The translations under genes and the position numbers were made by a program. A stretch of DNA of 12,081 nucleotides. Origin: Spirochaetia bacterium (GTDB taxonomy: Bacteria > Spirochaetota > Spirochaetia > Treponematales > Rectinemataceae). The DNA lies in NCBI GenBank assembly GCA_021286925.1, contig JAJTBL010000025.1, positions 1-12,081 on the forward strand, given 5' to 3'. Below are positions 1 to 4,922 of this stretch, in pieces; the first letter of the stretch is position 1; each line of letters opens with the position of its first letter. The notes under the pieces are model-generated. The model saw only the letters and a program-made list of their open reading frames with translations. It was not told the DNA's origin and did no database searches.

Positions 1-191
1 CCGCCTGGGCCTCGATATGCGGCAACAAGGCCGGCTTTTCTCATTTTGAAAAATATCTGCTGGAGAAACTCTGGTGAGATGCCCTCATCTTCTGCCAAGC
101 GATGCAGAGGAACCGGTTTTTGTGAAGAAGCGTTGCCTGCCAGTGCAAGCAGCGATTTAAGCGCATATAGCCCACGAGTTGTTGTCCTCAT
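1..191 (-). CDS. Rrf2-family transcriptional regulator, N-terminal part
   Basis: The first 63 codons of a winged-helix DNA-binding regulator are visible; the rest lies beyond base 1. The protein begins MRTTTRGLYALKSLLALAG, followed by PVPLHRLAEDEGISPEFLQQ and a KAGLV-x-x-YRGPG segment. That is the classic Rrf2 pattern: a YAL helix, an 'ia...is..fLqqif' recognition helix and the wing entry 'r.aGLv.s.rGpgG'. The ATG at 191-189 has a good Shine-Dalgarno, AAAGGGGA (204-197), 5 bases away. Rrf2 proteins include IscR (Fe-S), NsrR (NO) and CymR (cysteine). The cysteines that would separate these subfamilies lie outside the window, so the signal is unknown. It is read away from rlmK and has its own promoter at 308-280, which leaves a leader of about 80 bases holding a strong palindrome. 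Autoregulation is common in this family but is only an inference here. Confidence 0.85.
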   Translation of the reverse strand, partial: MRTTTRGLYALKSLLALAGNASSQKPVPLHRLAEDEGISPEFLQQIFFKMRKAGLVAAYRGPG

Positions 192-224
192 GCAAGTCCC
201 CTTTAGTTATGATTTTTTTATACA

Positions 225-266
225 GAGTCTTTTAAAATGCAGATGCATTTTAAAAAACCCACTTTG
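225..266. repeat. Palindromic intergenic element, copy 1 (rrf2 leader)
   Basis: An inverted repeat with perfect 12-base arms, TTTTAAAATGCA (230-241) and TGCATTTTAAAA (244-255), around a 2-base centre. The same element, including the flanking AACCCACTTT-like segment, occurs at 6693-6735. Seen from the Rrf2 gene, it lies inside the predicted 5' leader, between the start point near 273 and the Shine-Dalgarno at 204. It has no T-run directly after it on the minus strand, so it is not a standard terminator for rlmK. It could be an operator, an mRNA hairpin or a small mobile or REP-like repeat. Confidence 0.75.
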
Positions 267-279
267 AAATTAAATATAT

Positions 280-308
280 ACTATAACTTTGGAATGTAAA
301 CCGTGCAA
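280..308 (-). promoter_or_regulatory. Sigma70-type promoter of the Rrf2 gene
   Basis: On the minus strand TTGCAC (308-303) and TATAGT (285-280) are separated by exactly 17 bases. The predicted start point is near 273, giving a leader of about 80 bases before the ATG at 191. The site sits just after the rlmK stop codon, so the Rrf2 gene can be expressed independently of the rex-rlmK unit. Confidence 0.6.
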
Positions 309-314
309 CCTGTT

Positions 315-1286
315 TTATTTCGTGAAACGCGAATTATTCTCGTTTGTTGAAGCATTTTCAAGCGGTCCGCTTTCCCCCAACAACCAACAGCGATGGATTT
401 TTCTGTTCCTAAAATCCGGCGGGATGGTGGCTTCCGTGATATCCTGCCATTGCATGGGGCATTTGCTTCCATCCCATTTCAGCTGACGGGAATTGGTTGA
501 AAAAAGAATCTGGCCGTGCGGTTCCAGGACGGCACGGCAGCGTTCCAGCAATTCCGGCCAGTCGAGATTGACATCAAAATCTTCGGGCGTTTTTTTCGAG
601 TTTGAAAAGGTCGGCGGGTCGGCGATGATAAAATCCCATTTTCTGCCAGATTTTCGGGCTTCTCTGAGAAAAAGCATGACATCCGTGCGGACTTCTTCAT
701 GAACCGAATCAGGAATTTCATTGAAAATAAAGTTTTTTCGGCTCCATGCCAGGTAGGTGTTTGACAAGTCCACTGATGTAACCCGCCGGCAGCCGCCGCT
801 GGCTGCGTAGATTGAAAACGAGCCTGTATAACTGAAAAGATTGAGAACTGTTTTCCCTTTGCTCATGGAAGCGGCCATAGCCCGCGTGATCCGGTGATCG
901 AGAAAGAGACCGGTGTCCAGATAGTCGGAAAGGTTGACAAGAAAGGATAAGCCTGCCTCGCGGACAATGGCTTCCTCATGCGAATCGCTGTTTCTGCCGT
1001 ATTGGGAAAGCCCTCGCATCCGTTTTCGTACTTTGATGAAGACTGAGCCGCTTTCGATCAAAAGCGCAGAACATACTGCGCCGATCATGGCATCCAGCCA
1101 TGCGCTTTCTTCTTGGTCGCTTTTTTCATATGGCCGCTCATACAGCGAAACCACCAGTTTTGTGCCGCGGTTCGTTTCATAACGGTCTATTGCCAGCGGT
1201 ATTTCCGGAATGTCGCGGTCATAGAGCCGAAGCGCGTGGAAATCGTTTTTCCGTGTCCATTTCCGGAGCGATTTTTCATTTTTCAA
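315..1286 (-). CDS. Stand-alone RlmK-type class I SAM-dependent 23S rRNA methyltransferase
   Basis: The 323-residue product resembles the C-terminal half of E. coli RlmKL (YcbY), the RlmK part that makes m7G2069 in 23S rRNA. Visible signatures are a KWTRKNDFHALRLYDRDIPE N-terminal region (residues 9-28), YLDTGLFLDHR (122-132), the SAM-binding NLFSYTGSFS (149-158), SVDLSNTYL (171-179), the catalytic-type ADPPTFSNS (222-230) and NRKIHRCWL (294-302). The THUMP/RlmL half of the E. coli fusion is absent. The start is TTG at 1286-1284, overlapping the rex stop by 11 bases; no in-frame ATG gives the conserved N-terminus, so translational coupling to rex is likely. The exact target base is inferred from family resemblance, and related RlmI-like enzymes methylate C5 of cytosines. 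The last 15 or so residues are asparagine/serine rich and probably a disordered tail. Confidence 0.85.
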   Translation of the reverse strand: MKNEKSLRKWTRKNDFHALRLYDRDIPEIPLAIDRYETNRGTKLVVSLYERPYEKSDQEESAWLDAMIGAVCSALLIESGSVFIKVRKRMRGLSQYGRNSDSHEEAIVREAGLSFLVNLSDYLDTGLFLDHRITRAMAASMSKGKTVLNLFSYTGSFSIYAASGGCRRVTSVDLSNTYLAWSRKNFIFNEIPDSVHEEVRTDVMLFLREARKSGRKWDFIIADPPTFSNSKKTPEDFDVNLDWPELLERCRAVLEPHGQILFSTNSRQLKWDGSKCPMQWQDITEATIPPDFRNRKIHRCWLLGESGPLENASTNENNSRFTK

Positions 1287-1914
1287 GAGACGATTGACAA
1301 GGTATGTTGCCTGCGTATCCCGAGGATAAATCCTCGCGCCATACTGCCACGGTTTCCGGAACCCTCAGTTTTACATTGGTAAAGTTCCAGATTGCGCGTA
1401 TGCCGGAAGCGACGATGGTGTCACAGGTGCTCTGGGCAAAGGGGGAGGGGACGGTTATGATCGCAATCTCAGGCTTCAGCGCTGCAGACTCGTTTTCAAG
1501 ATCATCGAGCGAATATATCGGCACTCCATGAATGGTTTTCCCGATTTTAGCCGGGTCTGTATCGAAGGCGGCCAAGATGTTGAGGCCGTGATTTCTGAAT
1601 TCCTGATAGCCGGACAAGGCTGAGCCAAGATTGCCTGCGCCGACGATAATAGCCCGGTGGTTGGTGTCCCAGCCAAGATAATGCTCGATGGATGCGATGA
1701 GCTCCGTAACGGGATATCCTTTTTTCGGTTTCCCGACGATGCCGGTGATAGCGAGATCCTTTCTAACCTGGATAGGTTCGAGATTGAGCTCATTGGCAAT
1801 TACAGTGCCGGAAATATATTCTTCGGAACGTGCCTGGGCACTGCGGATAATATGAAGGTAGGATGGCAAGCGGCGAATGGATGGTGCAAATGATATTTTT
1901 TTGTGGTTTGGCAT
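1276..1914 (-). CDS. rex: Redox-sensing transcriptional repressor Rex
   Basis: The 212-residue protein has the standard Rex length. It has an N-terminal winged helix (about 10-75) ending in the family hallmark QVRKDLAITGIVGKPKKGYPV (49-69), a Rossmann dinucleotide site GAGNLG (92-97), and the C-terminal signature IWNFTNVKLRVP (175-186). Rex binds operators when NAD+ is high and leaves them when NADH rises, so it derepresses fermentative and anaerobic respiratory genes. The ATG at 1914-1912 is preceded by GGAG (1924-1921) at 6 bases. An upstream in-frame extension to 2205 exists but encodes Phe/Tyr-rich sequence through a terminator, so I reject it. I found no clear TTGTGA-N6-TCACAA operator upstream. 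The gene reads into rlmK with an 11-base overlap. Confidence 0.95.
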   Translation of the reverse strand: MPNHKKISFAPSIRRLPSYLHIIRSAQARSEEYISGTVIANELNLEPIQVRKDLAITGIVGKPKKGYPVTELIASIEHYLGWDTNHRAIIVGAGNLGSALSGYQEFRNHGLNILAAFDTDPAKIGKTIHGVPIYSLDDLENESAALKPEIAIITVPSPFAQSTCDTIVASGIRAIWNFTNVKLRVPETVAVWREDLSSGYAGNIPCQSSLEK

Positions 1915-1934
1915 TGGCAACTCCGTCTTTTTTA

Positions 1935-1962
1935 ATGATACATTATTATCGATAAAAGTCAA
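1935..1962 (-). promoter_or_regulatory. Probable rex promoter
   Basis: On the minus strand TTGACT (1962-1957) and TATCAT (1940-1935) are separated by 16 bases. The predicted start is near 1928, giving a very short leader that still contains the GGAG ribosome site. The perfect 10-base palindrome TTATCGATAA (1946-1955) sits between the two boxes and is a possible operator position, though it does not match the known Rex box. Confidence 0.45.
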
Positions 1963-1978
1963 GCAAAATGATAGGATA

Positions 1979-2011
1979 ATTTTATAATTTACTATATAAA
2001 AATTATAAAAT
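1979..2011. repeat. AT-only inverted repeat upstream of rex
   Basis: ATTTTATAATTT (1979-1990) and AAATTATAAAAT (2000-2011) are perfect 12-base inverted arms around a 9-base centre. The element lies immediately upstream of the probable rex -35 box. It could be a regulator site, an UP-like promoter element or simply AT-rich spacer; the arms have no G/C pairs, so RNA stability would be low. Confidence 0.5.
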
Positions 2012-2029
2012 ATATAAAACATGTCTATG

Positions 2030-2073
2030 AAAAAAAAGAACTCTGGGGGAAAAGGAGGGAAACCCCAGAGTTC
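2030..2073 (-). terminator. Strong rho-independent terminator
   Basis: On the minus strand the arms GAACTCTGGGG (2073-2063) and CCCCAGAGTTC (2048-2038) are perfectly complementary over 11 bases around a 14-base loop. They are followed directly by eight T residues (2037-2030). It ends either the phosphoribosyltransferase-like gene, the small transcript starting near 2127, or both, and would insulate rex from upstream transcription. Confidence 0.85.
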
Positions 2074-2127
2074 ATCTTCAAAAAGAAGCGACTGAAATCG
2101 GTTATCCCGGCAAACCTGCATCAGTCT
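2030..2127 (-). ncRNA. Candidate small RNA or rex leader with attenuator
   Basis: A near-consensus promoter (2162-2134) predicts a start near 2127, and the intrinsic terminator ends at 2030, giving an RNA of about 98 bases. The predicted 5' end falls at a stem, GACUGA (2126-2121) with UCAGUC (2095-2090). Inside it is a smaller GGUU (2116-2113)/AACC (2103-2100) stem, and CUUC-UUUUU-GAAG follows before the terminator hairpin. I do not recognise a known RNA or riboswitch family. An in-frame peptide through this region would run into rex but has no ribosome site and reads through the terminator as Phe/Pro-rich sequence. The alternative is a rex leader whose terminator acts as an attenuator. Confidence 0.5.
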
Positions 2128-2133
2128 TGAATA

Positions 2134-2162
2134 ATTATACAATGACTTTGCAAAATCCGCAA
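2134..2162 (-). promoter_or_regulatory. Near-consensus promoter of the candidate small RNA
   Basis: On the minus strand TTGCGG (2162-2157) and a perfect TATAAT (2139-2134) are separated by exactly 17 bases. It begins 18 bases downstream of the phosphoribosyltransferase-like stop codon and about 60 bases upstream of a strong terminator. No long reading frame of protein character lies between. Confidence 0.6.
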
Positions 2163-2179
2163 CAGTAAAAAAACAATTT

Positions 2180-3055
2180 TCAATCCCACCAGGTCCGGGC
2201 GGCAAAGTCCGGTTTTATGCTGGCGCCGGCATGGCGGATCGAGCAGGCGGTTCTGGTCTCGGCAAACAGCGGTTTTAACCGTTCTTCGAAGAGCGAAAGC
2301 GTCCTTCCGCCTGCGACATCTTCGTCGTACAGGAGGGCGCGGCTTTCCCGGTATGAAAAAAGCCATGCTTCATCGGAAATTGCAATGATTGGCTCTTCGT
2401 CATGGCGTTTGAACATGGAGAGCCGGACGAAATAAAGCGGAATATCGAGCAGCTCCGCCAGGAGCAGGGCTGGCATGATTGAGCCATGTGCCGCGGCGAT
2501 AAGGATGTCGGGCGCATAGGAAGCCCGTACCATTTCCGCGAGTTTCCCCAGGAGTGCGGGATCAGAACCTCTCCATGTATATTTATCACGTATGCCTGAA
2601 TAGACAAAACCGAGAAGCTCCCGCGGAATGCTTTGCCGGAACTGCTCCATAGTATCTTCGATCCCGCTTGTCATCATGACAGCATCCCGGGCGAGATGGA
2701 TTGACCGCCGATAGAGACGGTTGGCTTTTTCAATTTCTGCGATTTCATGGTTGATACGATATTTCCTGGCTTCCTTTAATTCATAATACACCGTCGGATG
2801 CAGGGGCAGATCATGCTCGACACAGATTTTATAATTGAGCATGACGTTGACGATGCCCGGCGCCATGCAGTACAACCGTATTGCGGCTTCGATCTGGTCC
2901 ATGCTGACCTGTGTTGCATGGTTCTGTGCCTTGCTCTGCCGCAGGAAGGCCAATGTCTCGATGGCTCGCTGTAGAAGCAGTCCGTAGGGAAGCTGCATAT
3001 CCATGGCAGGAGGCGGCTCTTCCCAGTCGGCGTGATAAAGGTATGGCAATATCAT
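2180..3055 (-). CDS. Phosphoribosyltransferase-like protein, function unknown
   Basis: I do not recognise a named family. The product is 291 residues from the ATG at 3055. The N-terminal 170 residues look helical with a charged coiled-coil-like stretch (YELKEARKYRINHEIAEIEKANRLYRR). The C-terminal third has the layout of a type I phosphoribosyltransferase. DILIAAAHGSIMPALLLAEL and DIPLYFVRLSMFK (about 183-217) match the 'D.i.g...gg..A..la..l..p..fvR' core. ALLYDEDVAGGRTL (about 240-253) matches the PRPP-binding 'hhhhDDhhxxGxT' motif with both acidic residues. It may bind PRPP or a nucleotide, but no substrate can be read. It diverges from mobA with about 60 bases between ATGs. An in-frame TTG at 3094 would add 13 residues but overlaps the likely -35 box and lacks a spaced ribosome site. 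Confidence 0.75.
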   Translation of the reverse strand: MILPYLYHADWEEPPPAMDMQLPYGLLLQRAIETLAFLRQSKAQNHATQVSMDQIEAAIRLYCMAPGIVNVMLNYKICVEHDLPLHPTVYYELKEARKYRINHEIAEIEKANRLYRRSIHLARDAVMMTSGIEDTMEQFRQSIPRELLGFVYSGIRDKYTWRGSDPALLGKLAEMVRASYAPDILIAAAHGSIMPALLLAELLDIPLYFVRLSMFKRHDEEPIIAISDEAWLFSYRESRALLYDEDVAGGRTLSLFEERLKPLFAETRTACSIRHAGASIKPDFAARTWWD

Positions 3056-3065
3056 ATCGAAATAT

Positions 3066-3094
3066 ACTGTATTCGGGAGAGTGCTCGGGTGCAA
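3066..3094 (-). promoter_or_regulatory. Probable promoter of the phosphoribosyltransferase-like gene
   Basis: On the minus strand TTGCAC (3094-3089) and TACAGT (3071-3066) are 17 bases apart. The expected start is near 3059, leaving almost no leader before the ATG at 3055, which itself has no Shine-Dalgarno. The -10 overlaps a plus-strand TATACT (3063-3068), so mobA may share this control point. Confidence 0.4.
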
Positions 3095-3115
3095 GCCTCG
3101 GAAAAGAGCTCTGAA

Positions 3116-3730
3116 ATGCTGACGGTTGCCGTGTTGGCAGGCGGATCGAGCAGCCGCTGTGAAACGGGAGATAAGCGAGATCTCCTGATAAACGGTACAG
3201 CCCTCGGGCGGCGGGCTGTTTTGAATGCCCTATCCTTGACTGATTCGGTTTTAGTCATCGGTTCACCCCATCCTTCCTATCAGGATCTTCCAATACAGTG
3301 TGTTCTGGATGAAATCCCTGGGTTCGGGCCGCTTTCTGGGCTTCATGCTGCCTTAAGCCGCACACAGACAGCATGGTGCTACCTCTTGGCCTGTGACATG
3401 CCGCTGATTTCGCCGGCGTGGTGCGCCTGCCTTCTTGAAAAAGCGCGCGCTGCGCCTGAACGTGGCGCCTTCATTGCGAGAACCTCCGACAATTATCTCG
3501 AACCCTTCCACGGGCTCTATTCATCCAGGCTGAAGAAACCGCTGGAAAAGTTTTTGCAAAAACATCAAACTGGCAGCAAGCGTCAATCGATCGCCAATTT
3601 TCTTGCGACAGTAGATTTTTGTGCGATTGACGCTGAAGAAGTTCTGGCCATTGCAAGCGATTGGCAGCTCTTTGCGAGTATAAACTGCCAGCGTGAATAT
3701 TTCGATTTTATAAAAAACTATCGATATTGA
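3116..3730 (+). CDS. mobA: Molybdenum cofactor guanylyltransferase MobA
   Basis: The 204-residue cytoplasmic protein attaches GMP to molybdopterin-Mo, forming the MGD cofactor of bis-MGD enzymes such as formate dehydrogenases. Visible signatures are VLAGGSSSR (6-14) and GDKR (18-21) of the nucleotide-binding loop, DEIPGFGPLSGLHAAL (65-80), LACDMPL (91-97) with the metal-binding Asp94, and EPFHGLYSS (129-137). In the loop the common 'RMGxxDK' reads RCETGDK, so the usual first glycine is Glu16, but the spacing is kept. The ATG at 3116 gives the normal family start; an upstream in-frame ATG at 3032 adds 28 residues without family character and overlaps the divergent gene. The ribosome site is weak. 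tatA starts 56 bases after the stop, which fits export of molybdoenzymes. The C-terminal 40 residues are less typical. Confidence 0.88.
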   Translation: MLTVAVLAGGSSSRCETGDKRDLLINGTALGRRAVLNALSLTDSVLVIGSPHPSYQDLPIQCVLDEIPGFGPLSGLHAALSRTQTAWCYLLACDMPLISPAWCACLLEKARAAPERGAFIARTSDNYLEPFHGLYSSRLKKPLEKFLQKHQTGSKRQSIANFLATVDFCAIDAEEVLAIASDWQLFASINCQREYFDFIKNYRY

Positions 3731-3773
3731 ATCTGGACTATATTCTGTAATCGTGATAAAACTATGAAGCACT

Positions 3774-3779
3774 GGAGGT
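3774..3779 (+). promoter_or_regulatory. Ribosome binding site that decides the tatA start
   Basis: GGAGGT lies 7 bases before the ATG at 3787. The in-frame GTG at 3778 falls inside this site, so it cannot be the start used with it. Confidence 0.8.
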
Positions 3780-3786
3780 GGATAGT

Positions 3787-4035
3787 ATGTTTGGAAGAAT
3801 TGGTCCTATGGAATTGATATTGATCCTGGCTATCGCGCTGGTTATTTTCGGACCGAAAAAACTGCCGGAGATCGGCAAAGCTCTCGGAGAAGCTATCAAG
3901 GCTTTCAGAAAGGGTTCTGAAAAGGTGACTGAAGAAATCGACAAAGCCACCAGCCCCGATGCAGATGACAATCCCAAGGTCACCGATGCTAAAAACGGCA
4001 AGGATGATGCAACCTCAGCAAATCCGAAAGTCTGA
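3787..4035 (+). CDS. tatA: Sec-independent translocase subunit TatA
   Basis: The 82-residue protein forms the protein-conducting assembly of the twin-arginine pathway, which exports folded, often cofactor-loaded proteins across the inner membrane. A short hydrophobic helix (about residues 8-21, ELILILAIALVIFG) leads into the hallmark hinge FGPKKLPEIGKALGEAIKAFRKG (21-43) and its amphipathic helix. The acidic, lysine-dotted tail after residue 50 is typical and disordered. Start choice rests on GGAGGT placed 7 bases upstream. It is followed by tatC after 18 bases and preceded by mobA after 56 bases without a terminator between, so a mobA-tatA-tatC operon is likely. No tatB is seen, which suggests a minimal TatAC system in which TatA also does the TatB job; a tatB elsewhere cannot be excluded. 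Confidence 0.95.
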   Translation: MFGRIGPMELILILAIALVIFGPKKLPEIGKALGEAIKAFRKGSEKVTEEIDKATSPDADDNPKVTDAKNGKDDATSANPKV

Positions 4036-4053
4036 CGAGAAGATCGCTTTACT

Positions 4054-4815
4054 ATGAGTACTGCAATCGGGGAAGAAAAAGACGGCCCCTCGATGTCCTT
4101 TTTCGGTCATCTGGCTGAACTCAGGAAACGTCTCATCACTGCGCTGATCGTATTTCTCCTCGTTTCTATCGCCAGTTTCAACTGGTCTGAAAAAATTGCG
4201 GATTTCATTATTGCTCCGGCTAAGGATATGGCCTTTGTATTTCTTTCGCCGCCGGATCTTTTCATGCTGTACATCAAGATTGCCTTAAGCATGGGACTCG
4301 TGATCAGCCTGCCGGTCATCATTTTTGAGCTTTGGATGTTCATAAGTCCCGCACTGCTTCCCCGCGAGAAGCGGTCCATCTTCTTTTCGCTCCTGGCTGG
4401 CGGAATTTTGTTTATTTTGGGAGCTGCTTTTTCCTACTTTGTTATCATTCCTTTTACGATAAGATTTTTCATGAGTTATCAATCGGTCTATGTCAAGCCG
4501 ATGATTTCCATCAGCGAGTATTTTGGATTTGTGATAAGCCTCGCCCTCTCGTTTGGGGCTGCCTTTGAACTGCCGGTTGTGGCAGGCTTGCTCGGTGCGT
4601 TCGGCATTCTGAAAGCTGAGTTGCTGATCAGGATTAGAAGAATCGCGATTCTGCTTATTTTTATCGCTGCGGCGATTCTGACACCTCCCGATGTTGTCTC
4701 CCAAGTCCTGCTGGCTTTGCCGATGCTCGGGCTGTACGAATTATCTGTCTTGATATTAAAGCAGCAGGAAAAGCGAAGGGCAAACAAGGAAGCGCAGGCT
4801 GAGGTAACAGTCTGA
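4054..4815 (+). CDS. tatC: Sec-independent translocase subunit TatC
   Basis: The 253-residue membrane protein is the twin-arginine signal-peptide receptor of the Tat system. Six membrane segments are visible (about 28-43, 75-95, 112-135, 157-180, 194-208 and 215-235). Family signatures are present in order: FFGHLAELRKRL (16-27), FELWMFISPALLPREKR (91-107), SFGAAFELPV (166-175) with the conserved Glu172, and LTPPDVVSQ (209-217). The C-terminus is a short charged cytoplasmic tail. The ATG at 4054 has only a weak GAGAAG upstream, so coupling to tatA 18 bases away is probable. An internal ATG (Met14, just before SFFGHL) is a reasonable alternative start. The bases after the stop show no clear terminator. 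Confidence 0.96.
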   Translation: MSTAIGEEKDGPSMSFFGHLAELRKRLITALIVFLLVSIASFNWSEKIADFIIAPAKDMAFVFLSPPDLFMLYIKIALSMGLVISLPVIIFELWMFISPALLPREKRSIFFSLLAGGILFILGAAFSYFVIIPFTIRFFMSYQSVYVKPMISISEYFGFVISLALSFGAAFELPVVAGLLGAFGILKAELLIRIRRIAILLIFIAAAILTPPDVVSQVLLALPMLGLYELSVLILKQQEKRRANKEAQAEVTV

Positions 4816-4908
4816 TTGCGCTGGTTTATTGAAAAAACGGTATCAACAATCAGCACTATTGCCTCTGAAATCTCGAGCTGATACTAGAATAAAAATAATT
4901 TATTCGCA

Positions 4909-4914
4909 TATAAT
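4909..4914 (+). promoter_or_regulatory. Perfect -10 box just before the helicase start
   Basis: TATAAT stands 8 bases before the ATG at 4923, so transcription would start at about 4920-4922 and the mRNA would be nearly leaderless. No convincing -35 box is found 16-18 bases upstream (the sequence there is AGAATA-like). I see no Shine-Dalgarno before the ATG. The motif could be chance in AT-rich sequence. Confidence 0.4.
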
Positions 4915-4922
4915 GCTATACA

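Noticed and set aside
46..267. 73-codon plus-strand open frame at the left edge
   Set aside because: It is antisense to the Rrf2 N-terminus and its end runs through the palindrome; no ribosome site.
348..362. GCATTTTCAAG inside the rlmK 3' end, resembling an arm of the palindromic repeat
   Set aside because: Only one short arm matches, with no partner nearby and within coding sequence; probably chance.
1915..2205. In-frame N-terminal extension of rex by up to 97 residues
   Set aside because: It reads through a strong terminator as Phe/Tyr/Pro-rich sequence, while the ATG at 1914 has a ribosome site and matches the normal Rex start.
3032..3115. 28-residue upstream extension of mobA
   Set aside because: It has no family character and overlaps the start of the divergent gene; MobA proteins begin just before the LAGG loop, as with the ATG at 3116.
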